Assembly: GCF_029873635.1 (NCBI RefSeq)
Contig: NC_080426.1
Coordinates: 50,482,093 to 50,546,092, forward strand
From: Malania oleifera
Lineage: Eukaryota; Streptophyta; Magnoliopsida; Santalales; Ximeniaceae
DNA length: 64,000 nt
Direction of reading: 5' to 3'
Part shown: positions 1-13,500 of the stretch, piece after piece
Numbering within the stretch: position 1 is the stretch's first letter
Layout of the letters: every line of letters begins with the position of its first letter
Made by a program: the position numbers and the translations under genes
Notes under the pieces: generated by a model
Databases searched by the model: none
What the model was told of the DNA's origin: nothing
Seen by the model: the letters and a program-made list of their open reading frames with translations, nothing else

Positions 1-185
1 AACAACTTACTAAGACTTCTTGCAAGATTACAAATTAGACTCAACAACTCTCAACAACTTACTAAGACTTCTTGCAAGATTACAAATTAAATATAACACA
101 AAAGTCAAAGGTAGGCTCAACAACTTTTGCAAGTAAAACAAGTTGTCTTGCATGATTACTAATTAAACATAACACAAAAGTCAAT
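1..185. repeat. short tandem repeat, about 52-bp period
   Basis: A 37-base stretch at 1-37 recurs almost unchanged at 53-89, a period of 52. A diverged third copy can be followed to about 185, where a shared tail (acacaaaagtcaa) ends both later copies. It has no coding potential and I do not recognise the family. It starts at the window edge, so more copies may lie outside. Confidence 0.75.
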
Positions 186-439
186 GAGTCAAATCCCCTA
201 TTTGAATAGCACACCATTATTAAGAAGATTAACACATTTAAGCTCCATCAAAAACTTGGATTAAGTTTAGTAGACCTTCATATTTCTTTGGGCCAAGCTT
301 GGAGTGGCCCATTTTTGAATAAGCCCAAATATCTTGAATTAGCCCATGAAGTGCTTCCTTTGAAATGTGTCTCACCCGTTATATAATTCATCTTTTTCAA
401 GACCTCCGCATGATCAAGCTTAGTGAGCTCGAGGTTGGG
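186..439. other. unassigned AT-rich sequence
   Basis: No credible ORF, RNA gene or terminal repeat is visible. The stretch around 285-350 repeats ggcc/gccca-type words and may be the upstream part of the LTR-like sequence that follows, but I cannot place a boundary. Confidence 0.4.
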
Positions 440-684
440 TGTTGGCATAGTATTTTTGTGAGAGGGTACAGATTTTAGTTGTATTATCGGTTTATGTTTT
501 AGTTTTTTCTGATATATATATGGATACTAAATGTTGGGAAATACTGTTTTGGGATGTTTATATAGTACTCTGGTATATTATTAAGGATGCTTATTTATTT
601 TTCCGCTGCGTGATTGAGGTTATGGTGTATCAGACACAAGTGATTGAATCACATCACACCCCGGGCCCCACTTGGTGGGTTCGG
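440..684 (+). mobile_element. 3' end of a Gypsy-type LTR, partial
   Basis: Read on the minus strand, this resembles the terminal part of the LTR that starts at 25132. It has a GC-rich edge (ccgggccccacttggtggg on the plus strand) and, further in, the tttttccgctgcg word that mirrors the agcggaaaaa word of the LTRs at 25132, 46089 and 49510. The 5' limit is uncertain. It abuts Copia RNase H sequence at about 685, so it probably inserted into that Copia element. It is a fossil fragment. Confidence 0.45.
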
Positions 685-1140
685 GGCATGATAGAAAACA
701 ACTTGACAGCCAATCGTTACTCTTTTCACTACTGAGGTAGAATATATGACATTGACTGAAGCAGTGAAAGAAGTCATTTGACTTAGAGGTTTAATTTTTG
801 ATTTGGGCTTACAAAAAAATTTAAATGTTGTTTACTGTAATAGCCAAAGTGTAATATATTTGACCAAAAAAGAAAAATATCACGAACGGACCAAACATAT
901 TGATGTCAGGTATCACTTTATTTGAGATATTATATCTAATGGTTTTATTAGTGTTGAAAAAATTGCTATAGCTGATAATCTAGCATATATAATGACAAAG
1001 CCTGTTCCGGCGAGCAAGTTCAATTACTATGTAATTCCCTATTGGAATTTTAGAGAAGATTAGATGAGTAATTTTGTTTTTCCCTTACGGCGGAGTTATG
1101 GGTTGCAATTTTCTCCCCATATCTGCTAGAGGGGGAGAAT

Positions 1141-1655
1141 TGTTGGAGCAACTATTGACATTCATGGGTAGGAGCAGCTATTGCTGAATTCACAGTCGCC
1201 CATGCAGCAGCCAGCCTCCAACCTCCATTGTTGATTTTACACTTACAACACCATTTTTGAAATAATGCAGCCCATTATATTTGAATCTTGTGCTAAACAT
1301 TTGCCTATATAAGGTCATGCATGCTCAGCTGTGAGATCCATCCTAGAACCAAAAAAATTGAGTGATTTGTATATCCAATACTGTATATTATCCTGTGAGG
1401 ATTATTGGGTGTATTTGGGTTCTGGGTTCAAGAGTGAGCTGCCAATATTTTATATTATACTATTTTATTTAGTGAATACTTATAATCTGTCTTCGCTCAT
1501 GGAGTAGGCACACTGCCAAACCACGTAAATCTCCAGTGTCTTGTGTATGCCATTTTATTTATTTATTCTTTATCATTAATTTCTAGTGATCATATTTAAC
1601 TCCAAATTCCGTTCCTGCCAAAAATATTATTTATTTCTAGGCCAAATTCCGTAAT
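1141..1655 (+). repeat. Copia 3' LTR
   Basis: It starts with TG right after the polypurine tract and has a TATA-like word (tatataagg) at 1306-1313. It ends around the motif ggccaaattccgtaa near 1655, which is typical of this LTR type. The exact 3' edge is blurred, so the end is approximate. Confidence 0.7.
1306..1313 (+). promoter_or_regulatory. TATA-like box of the Copia LTR
   Basis: The word tatataag sits about 165 bp into the LTR, followed by a GC-richer stretch (catgcatgctcagctgtgag). This is the usual U3/R arrangement. It is a prediction from position and sequence only. Confidence 0.45.
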
Positions 1656-2122
1656 AGATATCATAAAATTGATATTATTTTTAGATTTATGTAATATTTA
1701 TTATACTAGATATTATATTGCATTAATATTATTTTTCAAATTTATGCAATATATATATATATATATATATTATATTTTATCATATATAATGTTATATTAT
1801 AAATAAATATGTGTTGTTGTATATTTATGACACAATAGTATTGTATTTTTTTGCACACTATATCATTATTAAATATTATTATTATTATATATTTATAATT
1901 GATGATAATATAAATATTTTATTTTATTTTTAAAACTATAAATAGTAATATAATAAATTGATAATCACGCCTAAATTATATCATAACATCTTAAAATTTA
2001 ATACCTTTCTTCTAATTTTTATATGCTATAATATTATTATATACAATGATAAATATTAATAATGATGTTTCATACTTATGTGAAAATATATTATTATATG
2101 ATTATATTTAATTAAAATTTAT
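1656..2122. other. AT-rich spacer with (AT)n microsatellite
   Basis: Very AT-rich sequence without a believable ORF. A pure AT dinucleotide run lies at about 1749-1770. I see nothing else. Confidence 0.7.
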
Positions 2123-2127
2123 ATAAT

Positions 2128-2565
2128 TGATATGCTCCAAAAGTATATCTCCTCATAAGTCAAAAGGAGACTAAGGCCAGCATTGATGAGGACAGTTACT
2201 ACCCAAGTCAATCCCCTCGTTGGAGTAATTGACGCCTGCCTTATAATAACTAGAGTCATCCATGCCAATAAGGTAATAATCGGAGCAATTCACACCCGCA
2301 CCATAATTCGCCAATAAATGGCATATCACCCTCGGGTCAAACTCCTTCACTATAAATAGGGACTCAGAGAAGAGGTTAAGGTATCTTCTTCTAAACCATA
2401 CTTTACTGTTACTTCATACCTCTCAAAGCCAATCCCTGACTTAGGCATCAGAGAGATCCCCTAGAGTATACCCCAGGTCCTCCAAGCCAATTTTCACTTC
2501 ATCGTTTTCAGGTGATCGAGATCGGAAAGTTCATCGGAGGTCATTGAAATTTTTATTCAGCAACA
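2128..2565 (+). mobile_element. solo LTR, 438 bp, perfect TSD
   Basis: The segment opens with tgatatgctcc and closes with cagcaaca, giving TG...CA ends. It is flanked on both sides by the identical 5-bp target-site duplication ataat (2123-2127 and 2566-2570). A TATA box (tataaatagg) lies at 2351-2360, followed by a CT-rich leader. No primer-binding site or polypurine tract adjoins it, so it is read as a solo LTR. The sequence style resembles LTRs of non-autonomous Gypsy-type elements, which is an inference. It looks whole as an LTR. Confidence 0.85.
2351..2360 (+). promoter_or_regulatory. TATA box of the solo LTR
   Basis: tataaatagg lies about 220 bp into the solo LTR and fits the plant TATA consensus. 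Whether it still drives transcription is unknown. Confidence 0.55.
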
Positions 2566-2570
2566 ATAAT

Positions 2571-2740
2571 ATAAAACAAAATATCATACTACAATATGTA
2601 GGGACGTGTATATATATGGATTATAATAAGTAGAATAATTGACCTTGTGTTTTATGGAATCAAAGTTTGATTTGAGAGTAAGAGAAGGAATAAAAAATTA
2701 AGTAAAATTATTACAAAACAAACATTAAAAATGAGAATTA
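2571..2740. other. AT-rich spacer between two insertions
   Basis: A short stretch between the solo LTR and the next Copia element. No gene or repeat was recognised. Confidence 0.6.
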
Positions 2741-3124
2741 TGTTGTAAATGAAATAAAGAGAGAATTATAAAAAAAAAATTAAAGTAAAGAAATTTGGAA
2801 CTATAAAAATTCAGCAGTCTAGTTCTTTAGGAACTAGATTTTGCTAATCATATTTTTTTATATCCATTTTGGTTGTAAAACATGTCTTTATATAGGCAAA
2901 GATTATATTGGCATCCCAAAGGTCAATTCCATAATGAACCATTATGTGGGCATACCAAAAGTTATAACCTATTCTCAAGATAGTCATCTATATATATATA
3001 ATATACACGTTTTACAATACTTTCCTTTGGATGACTATACACTATGAATATGCCTCTTAAAACCTTCTCTAAGGAAAACCCTGTGGGACAAAACCTTAAC
3101 GAAGGAAAAAGAGTACAGTATTCA
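2741..3124 (-). repeat. 3' LTR of the old Copia element
   Basis: It starts on the plus strand with tgttgtaaatg and ends with acagtattca. On the minus strand a purine-rich tract (ttttaaggggaag, about 3125-3140) precedes it. It matches 22261-22505 over its first ~245 bp with about 11 percent differences by eye, most of them G/C here and A/T in the other copy. Confidence 0.8.
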
Positions 3125-4370
3125 TACTTCCCCTTAAAAATACAATTAATTAAGAAATGTCTTTAAGTTGTCGCATTCCAATGTTATGTACATGCTTTAT
3201 GAAAATTGAAGTTGACAATGCTTTTGTGAATAGATCTGCTGAGTTGTCACTTGAACAAATTTTGAAAAAGTCAACATCTCCTTTCTTCAGAAGTTCATGA
3301 GTGTAAAAGAACTTTGGTGAAATATATTTAGTTCTATCACATTTTATGTCCCTACCTTTGATTTGTGCAATATATGCTGCATTGTCCTTGTACAGTATTG
3401 TTGACTTGTTATTATCTAGTGATAATCCACTTGTCCATTTAATGTGTTGGATTATACTTCTTAACCATACAAATTCACGACTTGCTTCATGAACTGCCAA
3501 TATTTTTGAATGGTTTGAAGAGGTAGTAATGATCGTTTGCTTTACAAATCGTCATGAGATAGCAGTATCACCACTTGTAAAAATATAGCATGTTTGTGAT
3601 CGAGCTTTATGAGGATCAGAAAGATATCCAACATCAGCATATCCTTTCAACACAGACTTTACTCACTTTGGGTAAAACAAACCTATATCAGATGTGCTGC
3701 AGAGATAACAAAGAACATGTTTTACTCCATTTTAATGTCTCTGAGTTGGTGTAGAACTAAACCTTGCTAGCAAATTTACCACAAAGCCTATATCTGGTCT
3801 AGTGTATTTTGCAAGATACAAGAGTACTCTAATTGCACTAAGATAGGGTACTTCAGGGCCAAGGATTTCTTCATCATCTTCTTGAGGACGAAAAAGATCC
3901 TTCTCCACAACAAGTGAACGAACAACCATCGAGGAGCTTAATGGATAAGATTTATCCATATAAAATTGTTTCAAGATTTTTTCTACATAAGATGATTGAT
4001 GAATAAGAATTAAACTTGTTAAATGTTCAACTTGAAAACCAAGACAAAATTTTGCCTTCTTAAGATCCTTCATTTCAAATTCTTTCATTAAGTAGTCAGT
4101 ATTCTTTGCGATCTCTTCTGGAGTTCCTACTATGTTTATGTCATCAACATAAACTGCCACTATAGCAAATCTAGAATTTATATTCTTGATAAAAATACAA
4201 GGACATATAAGATTATTTTCATATCCTATTTTCAACAAATATTCACTTAGACGATTGTACCACATTTGTCTAGATGGCTTCAATCCATATAAGGATCTTT
4301 GTAATTTAACGGAATACATTTGCTGTTGTTTTGGATTATATGCTTCAGGCATTTAAAATCCTTTGGAGAT

Positions 4371-4374
<4 letters not shown>

Positions 4375-4410
<36 letters not shown>
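4375..4410. repeat. (AT)18 microsatellite
   Basis: A pure AT dinucleotide run of about 36 bases lies inside the RT region of the old Copia element. Such runs grow by replication slippage. Confidence 0.95.
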
Positions 4411-4413
<3 letters not shown>

Positions 4414-4590
4414 ATTATCTAATGAACCATACAAATGAGTTGTTACTACGTCTATGAGGCGAATGTTAAATCCTTCAGAAACCGTTAAATTAATCAGAAA
4501 TCTAAAAGTAACTGCATCTATAATAGGAGAATAGGTTTCATTATAATCTATACCAGGCCTTTGTGAGAAACCTTGTGCTACAAGACACGT

Positions 4591-6720
4591 TGTTGACTCT
4601 ATGAGTCCAATCCTATTTTGATAATGAAATCACTTGGTATTTGATATGTGCATTAAGAATGTGAACAGGAACATTACTTAGCATGCACAGAAGGTGATGA
4701 AGTCATGGAAGCCACAAGGATTGAAGCATATATAACTTGACATGAACCACGAAACTAAAAGAGTAGAAGAATGAAGATACAAGCGTTAAGTTCAAGATCG
4801 TCATGGGAATAGGTATTTAGAATTGATTGTATTTGCATATTTTATATGATATTGCTAGAAGCACAAAATATGCCCTACACATGCATCTCATGAAAATCTT
4901 CTAGGGTTAATTATGGACTTAGAGACATTATTTTAAAAGTCAGAAAATGTTTTAAATTTAATTAAAGCAAGAGAGCAAAAAGGACTTTTGAAAACAAAAC
5001 TGAAAATTCTGAAGTTGGTCTGCCCAGATGACTGAGGAGTACCCTCAGAAGTCTGAAGATACACCTTCAGATGACTGAAGTTTTATTTCAGACATTTGAA
5101 AAATTTCTTCAAAAGTATGAAGATTTAGTTCAAAAGACTGAAAATTTAATTATTGAAACACAAAACAGGCAAAATACCTTCAGACGTCTCAACCCTCAGT
5201 TCAATCGTCTGAGTTGGGACTTTAGAAGACTGAACCAACAGTTCAGTCGTCTGACCCTGTATTCAGACTAAAATTTTCAATGCTTTAAGGAACATCATAC
5301 GTTTGAACTCGAAAGCTCGTTCATCTGAACCTGTGAAAACTTTAAAAATCTAAACTTTAGTGAGAAAACACATGGGTTATTCACTTGATCAAATTGATCC
5401 AATGGTCAAGACTTAACCTAAAGCCGAGATTACTTATAAAAACAATCTCTGAACGCTAGTGTCTCACTTTTTACATATGATTGGGAGCCTTGAATGTATA
5501 CACAACTCTAGAAAGCATTGAACACATTGCTGAACTCTTGCTTGCGATTTCAAAGCATTTACATCATATTTAAGCTTAGGCTACGTTGATTTTCAAAAGG
5601 AGTTCCAGCGAATATTGTGCAAACAACTTAGGTATTGAGGTTTGGTGATCCAACTAATTGTTTGCTTATTCTCAAAGACTTTTTCATCTCACAAACCTAT
5701 TCTTGAACATTCATTTCGAGAGATTGATCTTGAGTTATTAATTATATTTACTTATGTGAAAGATCACTACTTGAGAAAAGTTTTTTGTTCAAAACTAAAA
5801 TCTTGAAGAAAGTTTTAAATATATCTTCATTCAAGGATTTGCTATTTGATTAGTATAAGAATTATTTGATTGCAAATACTAAGAGCCTCTAAATACATAT
5901 TCATGTGGAATATTATTTTTGAAACATAGTGTTTAAATCTTTGCAATATTCAAAGTCGTATATTTATTCAAAGATTCAACTTTATAAATTATTAATAGCA
6001 AGAACATAGATTTGTGCATTATTACAGATTATTTTTGAAAGGATCTTATTTTCTAATCTTGCATAAAGTATTCTGAAATCGAACCATACGTTTCTCCAAA
6101 GCATTTATTTATAAAATCATTTTTTGGGAGATATTGATTTATGAAGCATATCATTCATATAATGATCTTATCGTTACATACATACTGAGCTTCAAGTTTT
6201 ATCATATGAATATGTGTTAAGATTTCTATTATACTTGCTAGCTTGGTTAGAAACAATATTGAGTTTTGCAGAATTGTAATTCTATATTGTAATCACGGTT
6301 CGGGTTGTGAACTGGGGAGGAGGATGTTGTGCCTCTTGTAAGCAGCGGATTGTAAGGGAAGGTCTGTCCCGGTTAAAGGAGCAGTGATTTAGTGGAATCT
6401 TTGAGTGGGTTGCTCAAGGCAAGGACGTAGGCCGGGTTGGCTGAACCTCATAAAATCATGTTTTCCTTCTCTCTTCCCTTAACTTTTTAATTTCCATTTG
6501 CATTTCATTATCAGCTTTTGCATGTTTGTATATTGATTAATATTACATGCACTTGATAATTAATTGAGTATAATTGAATTTAGTGGGATAATAATTTGAA
6601 TTAATTTCAAGTCCCTGCAATTATTTTGTTAAATATTGAAATAGGGATTAAGTGGTAAAATAAACTTAAATACTTTTGAAATACCCAATTCACCTCCTCT
6701 TGGGATAACACTGTAATTCT
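4591..6720 (+). repeat. 5' LTR of the Sirevirus
   Basis: It starts tgttgactct, directly repeated at 14581. A TATA-like word (cttataaaaa) lies at about 5433-5442. The U3 part (about 5010-5330) carries many short copies of agtctgaa and its reverse complement, including cagacgtct at 5181. The primer-binding site follows within 5 bp of the end. Confidence 0.88.
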
Positions 6721-6724
6721 TATT

Positions 6725-6739
6725 TGGTATCAGAGCAGG
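6725..6739 (+). promoter_or_regulatory. tRNA primer-binding site of the Sirevirus
   Basis: tggtatcagagcagg matches the 3' end of plant initiator methionine tRNA, the usual primer of plant Copia elements. It sits just after the 5' LTR. Confidence 0.85.
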
Positions 6740-8247
6740 TTCATATAGACTTAACCGTTATTGTTATAAAAAGATCACATGACACACATTGATGTAACCC
6801 CATTCGGTGAGGGACATTCGTCCACTAGACCACCTATTTTTTGTAGTGTAATTTACACCTACTGGAAAAGAAGAATGAATATATATCTTTTAAATGTGGA
6901 TTGGAGGGTGTGGAAAATTGTTTCCAAGGGAAACTATGTTCCTATGAAAGTAATTGATAAAGTTAATGTACCCAAGACCGAGGATGAGTATACTGAAGAA
7001 GACTGGAAATCAGTGCAAATAAATGCTACTGTAATGAACTTGCTATTCTGTGCACTAGATGTAAATGAGTTTAATAGGGTGATGACTTGTAACTCTGCTA
7101 AAGAGATATAGAAAAAATTAGAAGTTACGTATGAAGGTACAAAGGAAGTAAAAGATAGTAGGATAGACATGCTTACTAGTGAATATGAAGCATTTAAAAT
7201 GACTGCTGATGAATCTATTCAATCCATGTACACTAGATTCACACACATCACGAATTCTTTAAATGCTTTTGATAAATCTTCCCCTACTTATGAGTTGATC
7301 AAGAAAATACTCAGGGGACTACCACCAGTTTGGGAAGTTAAGGCTACTGCGATAGCTAAAGGAAGGAATCTGAAGGAGATGCCAGTTGATGAACTGATCG
7401 GATCGCTCATCACTTATAAACTACCGATAAATGAGAGGAATAATAACTAAAATAAAGCAAAGAAATTTACAGCACTTAAGGTATCATCTAATAGCTCTAG
7501 TGAAGGAAGTGATTTAGAATCGGATGATAACATGGCTCTTCTCATTAAGAAATTTGGAAAGTTCATAAGAAAGAACAAGAAATACACCAGAAAATTCAAG
7601 GGCTCAAAAACAGAAAAGGGAGGGACAAGCAGAAAGAAGCAAAAGGAGGATCTTCCTATGTGCTATAACTGTAGAGAAGTTGGGCATATCAAGCCAGACT
7701 ACCCCCAGCTGAAGAAAGCGTCTAAGAAGAAGAAGAAGAAGACACTAAAGGTTGGTTGGGATACTCACTGTACCAGTAGTTCAGAATCTGAATCCAGTGA
7801 TGACGAGATTGCAAATCTGTGTCTGATGGCTCACGAAGACCATGAGGTACAATCTTTTTGTTCTGCTTCATTTTATTATTCTAGTGATTCAGAAAATGAA
7901 AATAGCATGCTCTTTTATGATGAACTACATCAGGAATATTTTTATACACTTAAAATGCTTGAGAAAATGAATTAGAAAAATTCCAGTATGAAGTTAAAAT
8001 TGAAGGAACTTTCAAAGTCAGTAGAAATTCAAAATGAATCTCATGCATCCTTAATGAGAGACACGGATTTAAAAATTGAGGAGTTAGAAAAGAATTTGAA
8101 AGATAAATCTAATATTATTTGTAAATTTACAGAAGGTCAAACCAATTTTGAAAAACTCCTTGGAGTTCAAAGAAATTCCCTAGATAAAGAAGGACTTGGT
8201 TTTAATAGAAAAGAAAATTTGAAATAAAAACATATTTACATGGTTTA

Positions 8248-10589
8248 TGAAATTAGGAATAGCTTCCCAAGAGGGGGGGGGGGGTGAATTGGATTCTAAA
8301 AATTTCTTTTAATTCCTTTTAAGTTACCTTAAACTTCTTTTATTTCTTTTAACCAATTCTTGACTTGTTTGTTTAATTCTTTAATCAATCAAGAACTTAG
8401 CTCTTTTATCCAATCAATAACACAATTAAACAACCAATCAATTAAACACAATCAAACATTCAATCTTCAACCACACTTTGAAAGTAGAAACAATCAAACA
8501 ATTAATCACAATTTCCAAACCAATACACCCAATTTGATTGCCAAATATAAATTCACTTCAGCACAATAAGATTGATGTAAAATTCAAGATTTAGCACTTT
8601 TGGAATACAAACACTATCCAATCAATCTCAAGCTTTATACCATTCAATCACAATAAATCTTTTGTTGTCAGCCCTGGATATGAAATTGTAAGCCCTGTAG
8701 TTGAATTATAATGTATACTTTGCTGATATAGATTTGCTTCTTCAATATGTTTTTCAACAACACATTCACACTCTTCTCAATATTCAAAACTCAACTAAAC
8801 TCTCAGTTAATTTATCCTTGGGCTGTTAACCAAGTAACGTACTCTCGTATGGTTTCCGTAAGATATAGTATAACCAACGTACTCCCTTTCGGTTTCCGCA
8901 ACCCAAATAAAAATTAAACTTTAAGTTTACTTGATTTCTATATTACGTAGTATATATGATTACCAAATAAACCATCCACGCAATTTAAATATGCTGAAAA
9001 TAAAAAGTAAGGGAAAGAGAGAGTGAGACGAAGATTTTTATGAGGTTCGGCTTATACCCAGCCTACGTCCTCGCCTTTGGAAAAACCATCGAAGGATTCA
9101 CTAAACTTGTTCCGTTGATGGGTGGAACAAACCTTTACAACACTCCTTGGTTAAGGCTAGAGCCCACCTTCTCCAAACGATATCCCTTCGTCCGGTCACT
9201 CCTTACATAGGCTAGAGCCTGCCTCTCTAAGCAATATCCCCTTACTTAGGCAATGATCCAAATAAACCTTGGAATCATCAATCTATAAGATACAAATCAA
9301 ATATTTGTGTACAAGAACTTGCTCACACAAAGAGCTGATTAGTACAACAATTTAGAAACTAATATACTTCAAAGTAAATAACAATATGGAATTTAACTTG
9401 AAGCTCAATGAAGTATATCACCAATTTAATTCTTTCAATGGATGAAAGATTTCAGAATTGTAGCACAAACTTGGTGAATAAAATCAACAAGAACTCAGTA
9501 AGCTTCGTGCAAGTTGAGTGCAAGAGAGAAAGCCTTGAGAATTTGAGAGCAATTTGAGAGAGTTGTTGAATTTTAATTCTTGGTTTGTGATTCAATAATA
9601 TTTGAGGCTTATTTATAGACTTTAAAAGGTAAGTAACTTGGTCCCCAATTGTGTTGAAATATCCCCTAAGTTTCCATAAATTTTGAGCCACAAACAACCC
9701 CATTTAAAAATTTGACCGTTATAAGAAAAATCAAAACAGCCGCATGGCAGTCGCTTGCCCCAATCCTCCAGTCGCCTGTCATGTTATTTTTAAAGGAATA
9801 GCAGGGGCAGTAGCCTGGCAGTCACCTTCCAGAAATAAGCCAGTCGCCTGCCACAAGCACCCAAGCGCCTGTCCTAGTTTAGGCAGTCTACTGGTTGCAC
9901 ACATGCTGCTGTCAACTTCGAGTACCCTTCTATTTTTTGGTTATAAATTTTTTTGTATAGCTCCAAATTTGATGATATTGATTTCAAATGAAAGCTCAGA
10001 GAAAATAATACAACTTTCATGTTGAAAACTTTTTAAAATAAATAGTTTTTCATAGAGAAACATACACCTCAATAAAGATGTAGAAAAATTATCAGCATTT
10101 TGAAAATCTTCTTTTTGATGCTTTTCATTCCAAAAATGATTCTAACCTTTTTGAAATAATTTTTGACCTTATAAAAATATTTTACAAGTATGTTCAAAGG
10201 TATCTAGGTCCAAGACATTAACCTAAGAGCTTCATGTATCCATATTGAAATTATTTGAAGTATTTACATGAAATTTCCTAAACTCTTTCAAATTTTCAAT
10301 CCTTGAATTCCTTGAGTTCTTTATGCTTACTTCATCTTTCTTTGAGCTTTCCATGTTGATCACTTGGGCTTTCATTCTTTGAAGCTATTTCTTTAATATC
10401 AATGCTCTCATGATCTTCAGGCTTTAAACTTTAAATCCATGCTTCAAGCTTGATATAATCATTACAAGCTCTCATGAACTCTTTAACCTTGCAACATTTA
10501 GTTCTGAAAATACATCACTTAACATAGCATGTTAAGATCCACTTGTTTGTTAGCATCAAAATAAGATGTTAAGCCTTATAAGGCCAACA
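8248..10589 (-). mobile_element. solo LTR of a Sirevirus-like family, inside the Sirevirus
   Basis: On the minus strand it starts tgttggccttataagg and ends near cctaatttca (plus strand tgaaattagg at 8248, ccaaca ending at 10589). Flanks are gttta (8243-8247) and attta (10590-10594), a TSD matching at four of five bases. It shares with the LTRs at 4591, 14581 and 16689 the block that reads gagggggtgaattgg and the block around 9040-9250 with aggttcggcttatacccagc. The U3 part (9735-9900) repeats the word cagtcgcctg. No internal coding sequence is present. A poly-G run lies at 8272-8284. Confidence 0.8.
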
Positions 10590-13500
10590 ATTTATTTTGT
10601 AAAAGAATCAAAGATTTATGTTCCATCAAAATATTATTATAAATATACCACATGCTTTAAATGTAAAAGGGTGGGTCATATAAAATTTGATTGTCCTTTT
10701 AAGAACAGAGATGTTAAGATGAAAAAGGTATGGAGAGTTAAAGGAGAGTCAAGCACTAACCCACCGTAAACCCAAGAAAATCTAGGTACCAAAAGTAGTT
10801 ATTTGATTATGTCTTGCAGATGTGCTTGAGACTGTCCACTTCAAAAGATAGATGGTATATGGACAGCGGATGTTCACGTCATATGACTGGGGATAAAGCT
10901 AAATTTACATCCATCACACTAACAGATGGAGGATTTGTTACTTTTGGGGACAATGCAAAAGGAAGGATCACAGGTGTAGGTAAAGTTAGTATGATTCATC
11001 ACTTATTATATATAATGTTTTACTAGTTGATGGTTTAAAACATAACTTATTAAGCATAAGTCAACTGTACGATAAAGGTTATAAGGTATTTTTTGAACAT
11101 GACAAGTGCATTGTTGAATATAAAATCGATAACAAAATTCTATTCACTGCTGAACGTCATGAAAATGTATATACCACTATCTTTGACAATCTTACTTCTC
11201 AACACATAACTTGTTTTTCTGCTATGAATGAGATTAGTTGGATTCGGCATAGGAGACTAGGACACGCAAACATGGACTTAATATCTAAACTAGTTAAGGA
11301 AGACTTAGTTAAGGGTCTGCCTAAGGCAAAATTCATAAAAGATAAAATTTGTGATGCATGTCAACTAGGAAAACAAGCAAGATCTAGTTTTAAGAAGAAG
11401 AAAATAATCTCTACTACTAGGCCACTTCAAATGTTACACTTAGATTTATTTGGTTCAAATCCAATTTAGAGTTTAGGAGGAAAATCATACGCATTCGTTA
11501 TAGTTGATCATTATTCTAGACACACATGGGTGCTATTTTTAGGTCACAAAGATGAAGCGTGTGAACAATTCATTAAACTATGCAAGAAAATTCAAAATAC
11601 AAAAGGATATACAATCAAAAATATCCAGAGTGATAGGGGTAGAGAATTTAAAAATCAAGATATGGAAGAATATTGTGATTCATTAGGAATAATATCTCAT
11701 AACTTTTCAGCTCCTAGAATACCTCAACAGAACGGTGTAGTTGAAAGAAAGAATAAGTTTATACAAGAAATGGCCAAAATTATGCTTAATGAACATAAGC
11801 TACCTAAGTACTTCTGGGCTGAGGCAGTGAATACTCTCTGCTATGTTCTAAATAGAGTTTTGATTATACCATCTCTAAATAAGACTCCTTACGAATTGTG
11901 GAATGGTCATAGACCAAACATCTCATATTTTAATGTCTTTGGCTGTAAATGCTTTGTGCTTAGAGACAATGAACACCTAGGCAAGTTTGATGTGAAATCA
12001 GATGAAGATATTTTTCTAGGATATGCCTTAGATAGTAAAGCCTACAAGGTATATAATAAACGATCATTAATCGTTGTAGAATCCATTCACGTTGTATTTG
12101 ATGAATCCAATCCATTTACTTAAAAGACGGATGGAGATGAAATTGAGATAAATAAAGATTTTGAAAAACTGTTCACTGAAAAATGATTCAAATAAGAGAA
12201 ATGCAATTAAGGAACTATCTGCTGAAAACAATCAATTTGAAAATGAAGTTAATGAACTACCTAAAGAATGGAAGTATATAAAAAATCACCCCATTGATCA
12301 AATAATAGGTGAACCATCCCGTGGAATAGCCACACGATCCTCACTTAGAAATTTGGTTAGTCATTGTGTATTTCTATTTGAAGAAGAACCCAAGAATGTG
12401 AGTGAAGCAATTGAGGATGAATCATGGGTGATGTCCATGCAAGAAGAGCTAAACCAGTTTGAGAGAAATAAAGTATGGACATTAGTTCCTAGACCTGAGG
12501 ATAAAACAGTTATTGGAACAAAATGGATATATAAGAACAAGAAAGTGAACATGGGATAGTTGTGAGAAATAAGGCAAGACTAGTAGCTCAGGGATATAAC
12601 GAGGAAGAAGGAATAGACTTTGAGGAAACCTTCGTACCTGTAGTTAGAATGGAAGCCATTCATATGTTGTTAGCTTATGCTGCTTTCAAGGATTTCAAAC
12701 TATATCAAATGAACGTCAAAAGAGCATTTTTAAATGGCTACATAAGTGAAGAGGTATATGTAGAACAATCCCCAGGTTTTGAAAACCATAAGTATCCAAA
12801 ACATGTTTATAAACTAACTAAAGTCTTGTACGATTTAAAGCAAGTTCCAAGAGTTTGGTATAAAAGACTAAGCGGTTTTCTACTGGATAATGGATTTATC
12901 AGAGGAAAGACAGACACAACACTATTTATAAAATCGAAGAATGAAAGCATGCTCCTAGTTCAAGTATACGTAGATGATATCATTTTTGGAGCAACAAATA
13001 AAGAATTCTGCAATGAGTTTGCAAGTATTATGCAAAATGAATTTGAGATGAGCATGATGGGTGAACTAAATTTCTTCTTAGGACTTCAAATCAAACAAGC
13101 AAAACATAAAATTTTTATAAATCAATTGAAGTACATTAGAGACTTACCCAAAAGTTTAATATAGAAGATGGAAAATACTAGGGACACCTATGAGCTCTTC
13201 TTTGAATTAGACAAAGACGAACAAGGTATACTAGTTGATGTCAAGCTTTATCATGGGATGATTGGCAGTTTACTATATCTGACTACTAGTGGGCCTGACA
13301 TAATATTTATTGTATGTTTGTACGTAAGATTTCAGACTGCACCTAAAGAGTCACATTTATTAGTTGTCAAACGAATACTTAGATACTTGATAGGAACCGT
13401 GGAACTTGGATTATGGTATCCTAAGTATACATCCTTTGAGATTGTTAGCTATTCTGATGCGGATTTTACCAGAAGTAAAGTAGATAGAAAAATTACTAGT

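Larger units (their letters stand above)
685..1655 (+). mobile_element. 3' end of a Ty1/Copia element: RNase H, PPT and LTR
   Basis: The stretch 685-1070 encodes, with breaks, the end of a Copia RNase H domain: a TTEVEY-type motif near 735, an RTKHIDVRYH motif near 888, and the motif that precedes the end of pol. A polypurine tract (agagggggagaa) lies at 1128-1139, directly before an LTR opening with tgttggagca at 1141. The upstream parts of the element are absent. It is a broken fossil with several breaks. Confidence 0.85.

Noticed and set aside
6725-6739. tRNA-Met-like words here and at 25117, 41075 and 41447
   Set aside because: They are primer-binding sites beside LTRs; no cloverleaf surrounds them, so they are not tRNA genes.
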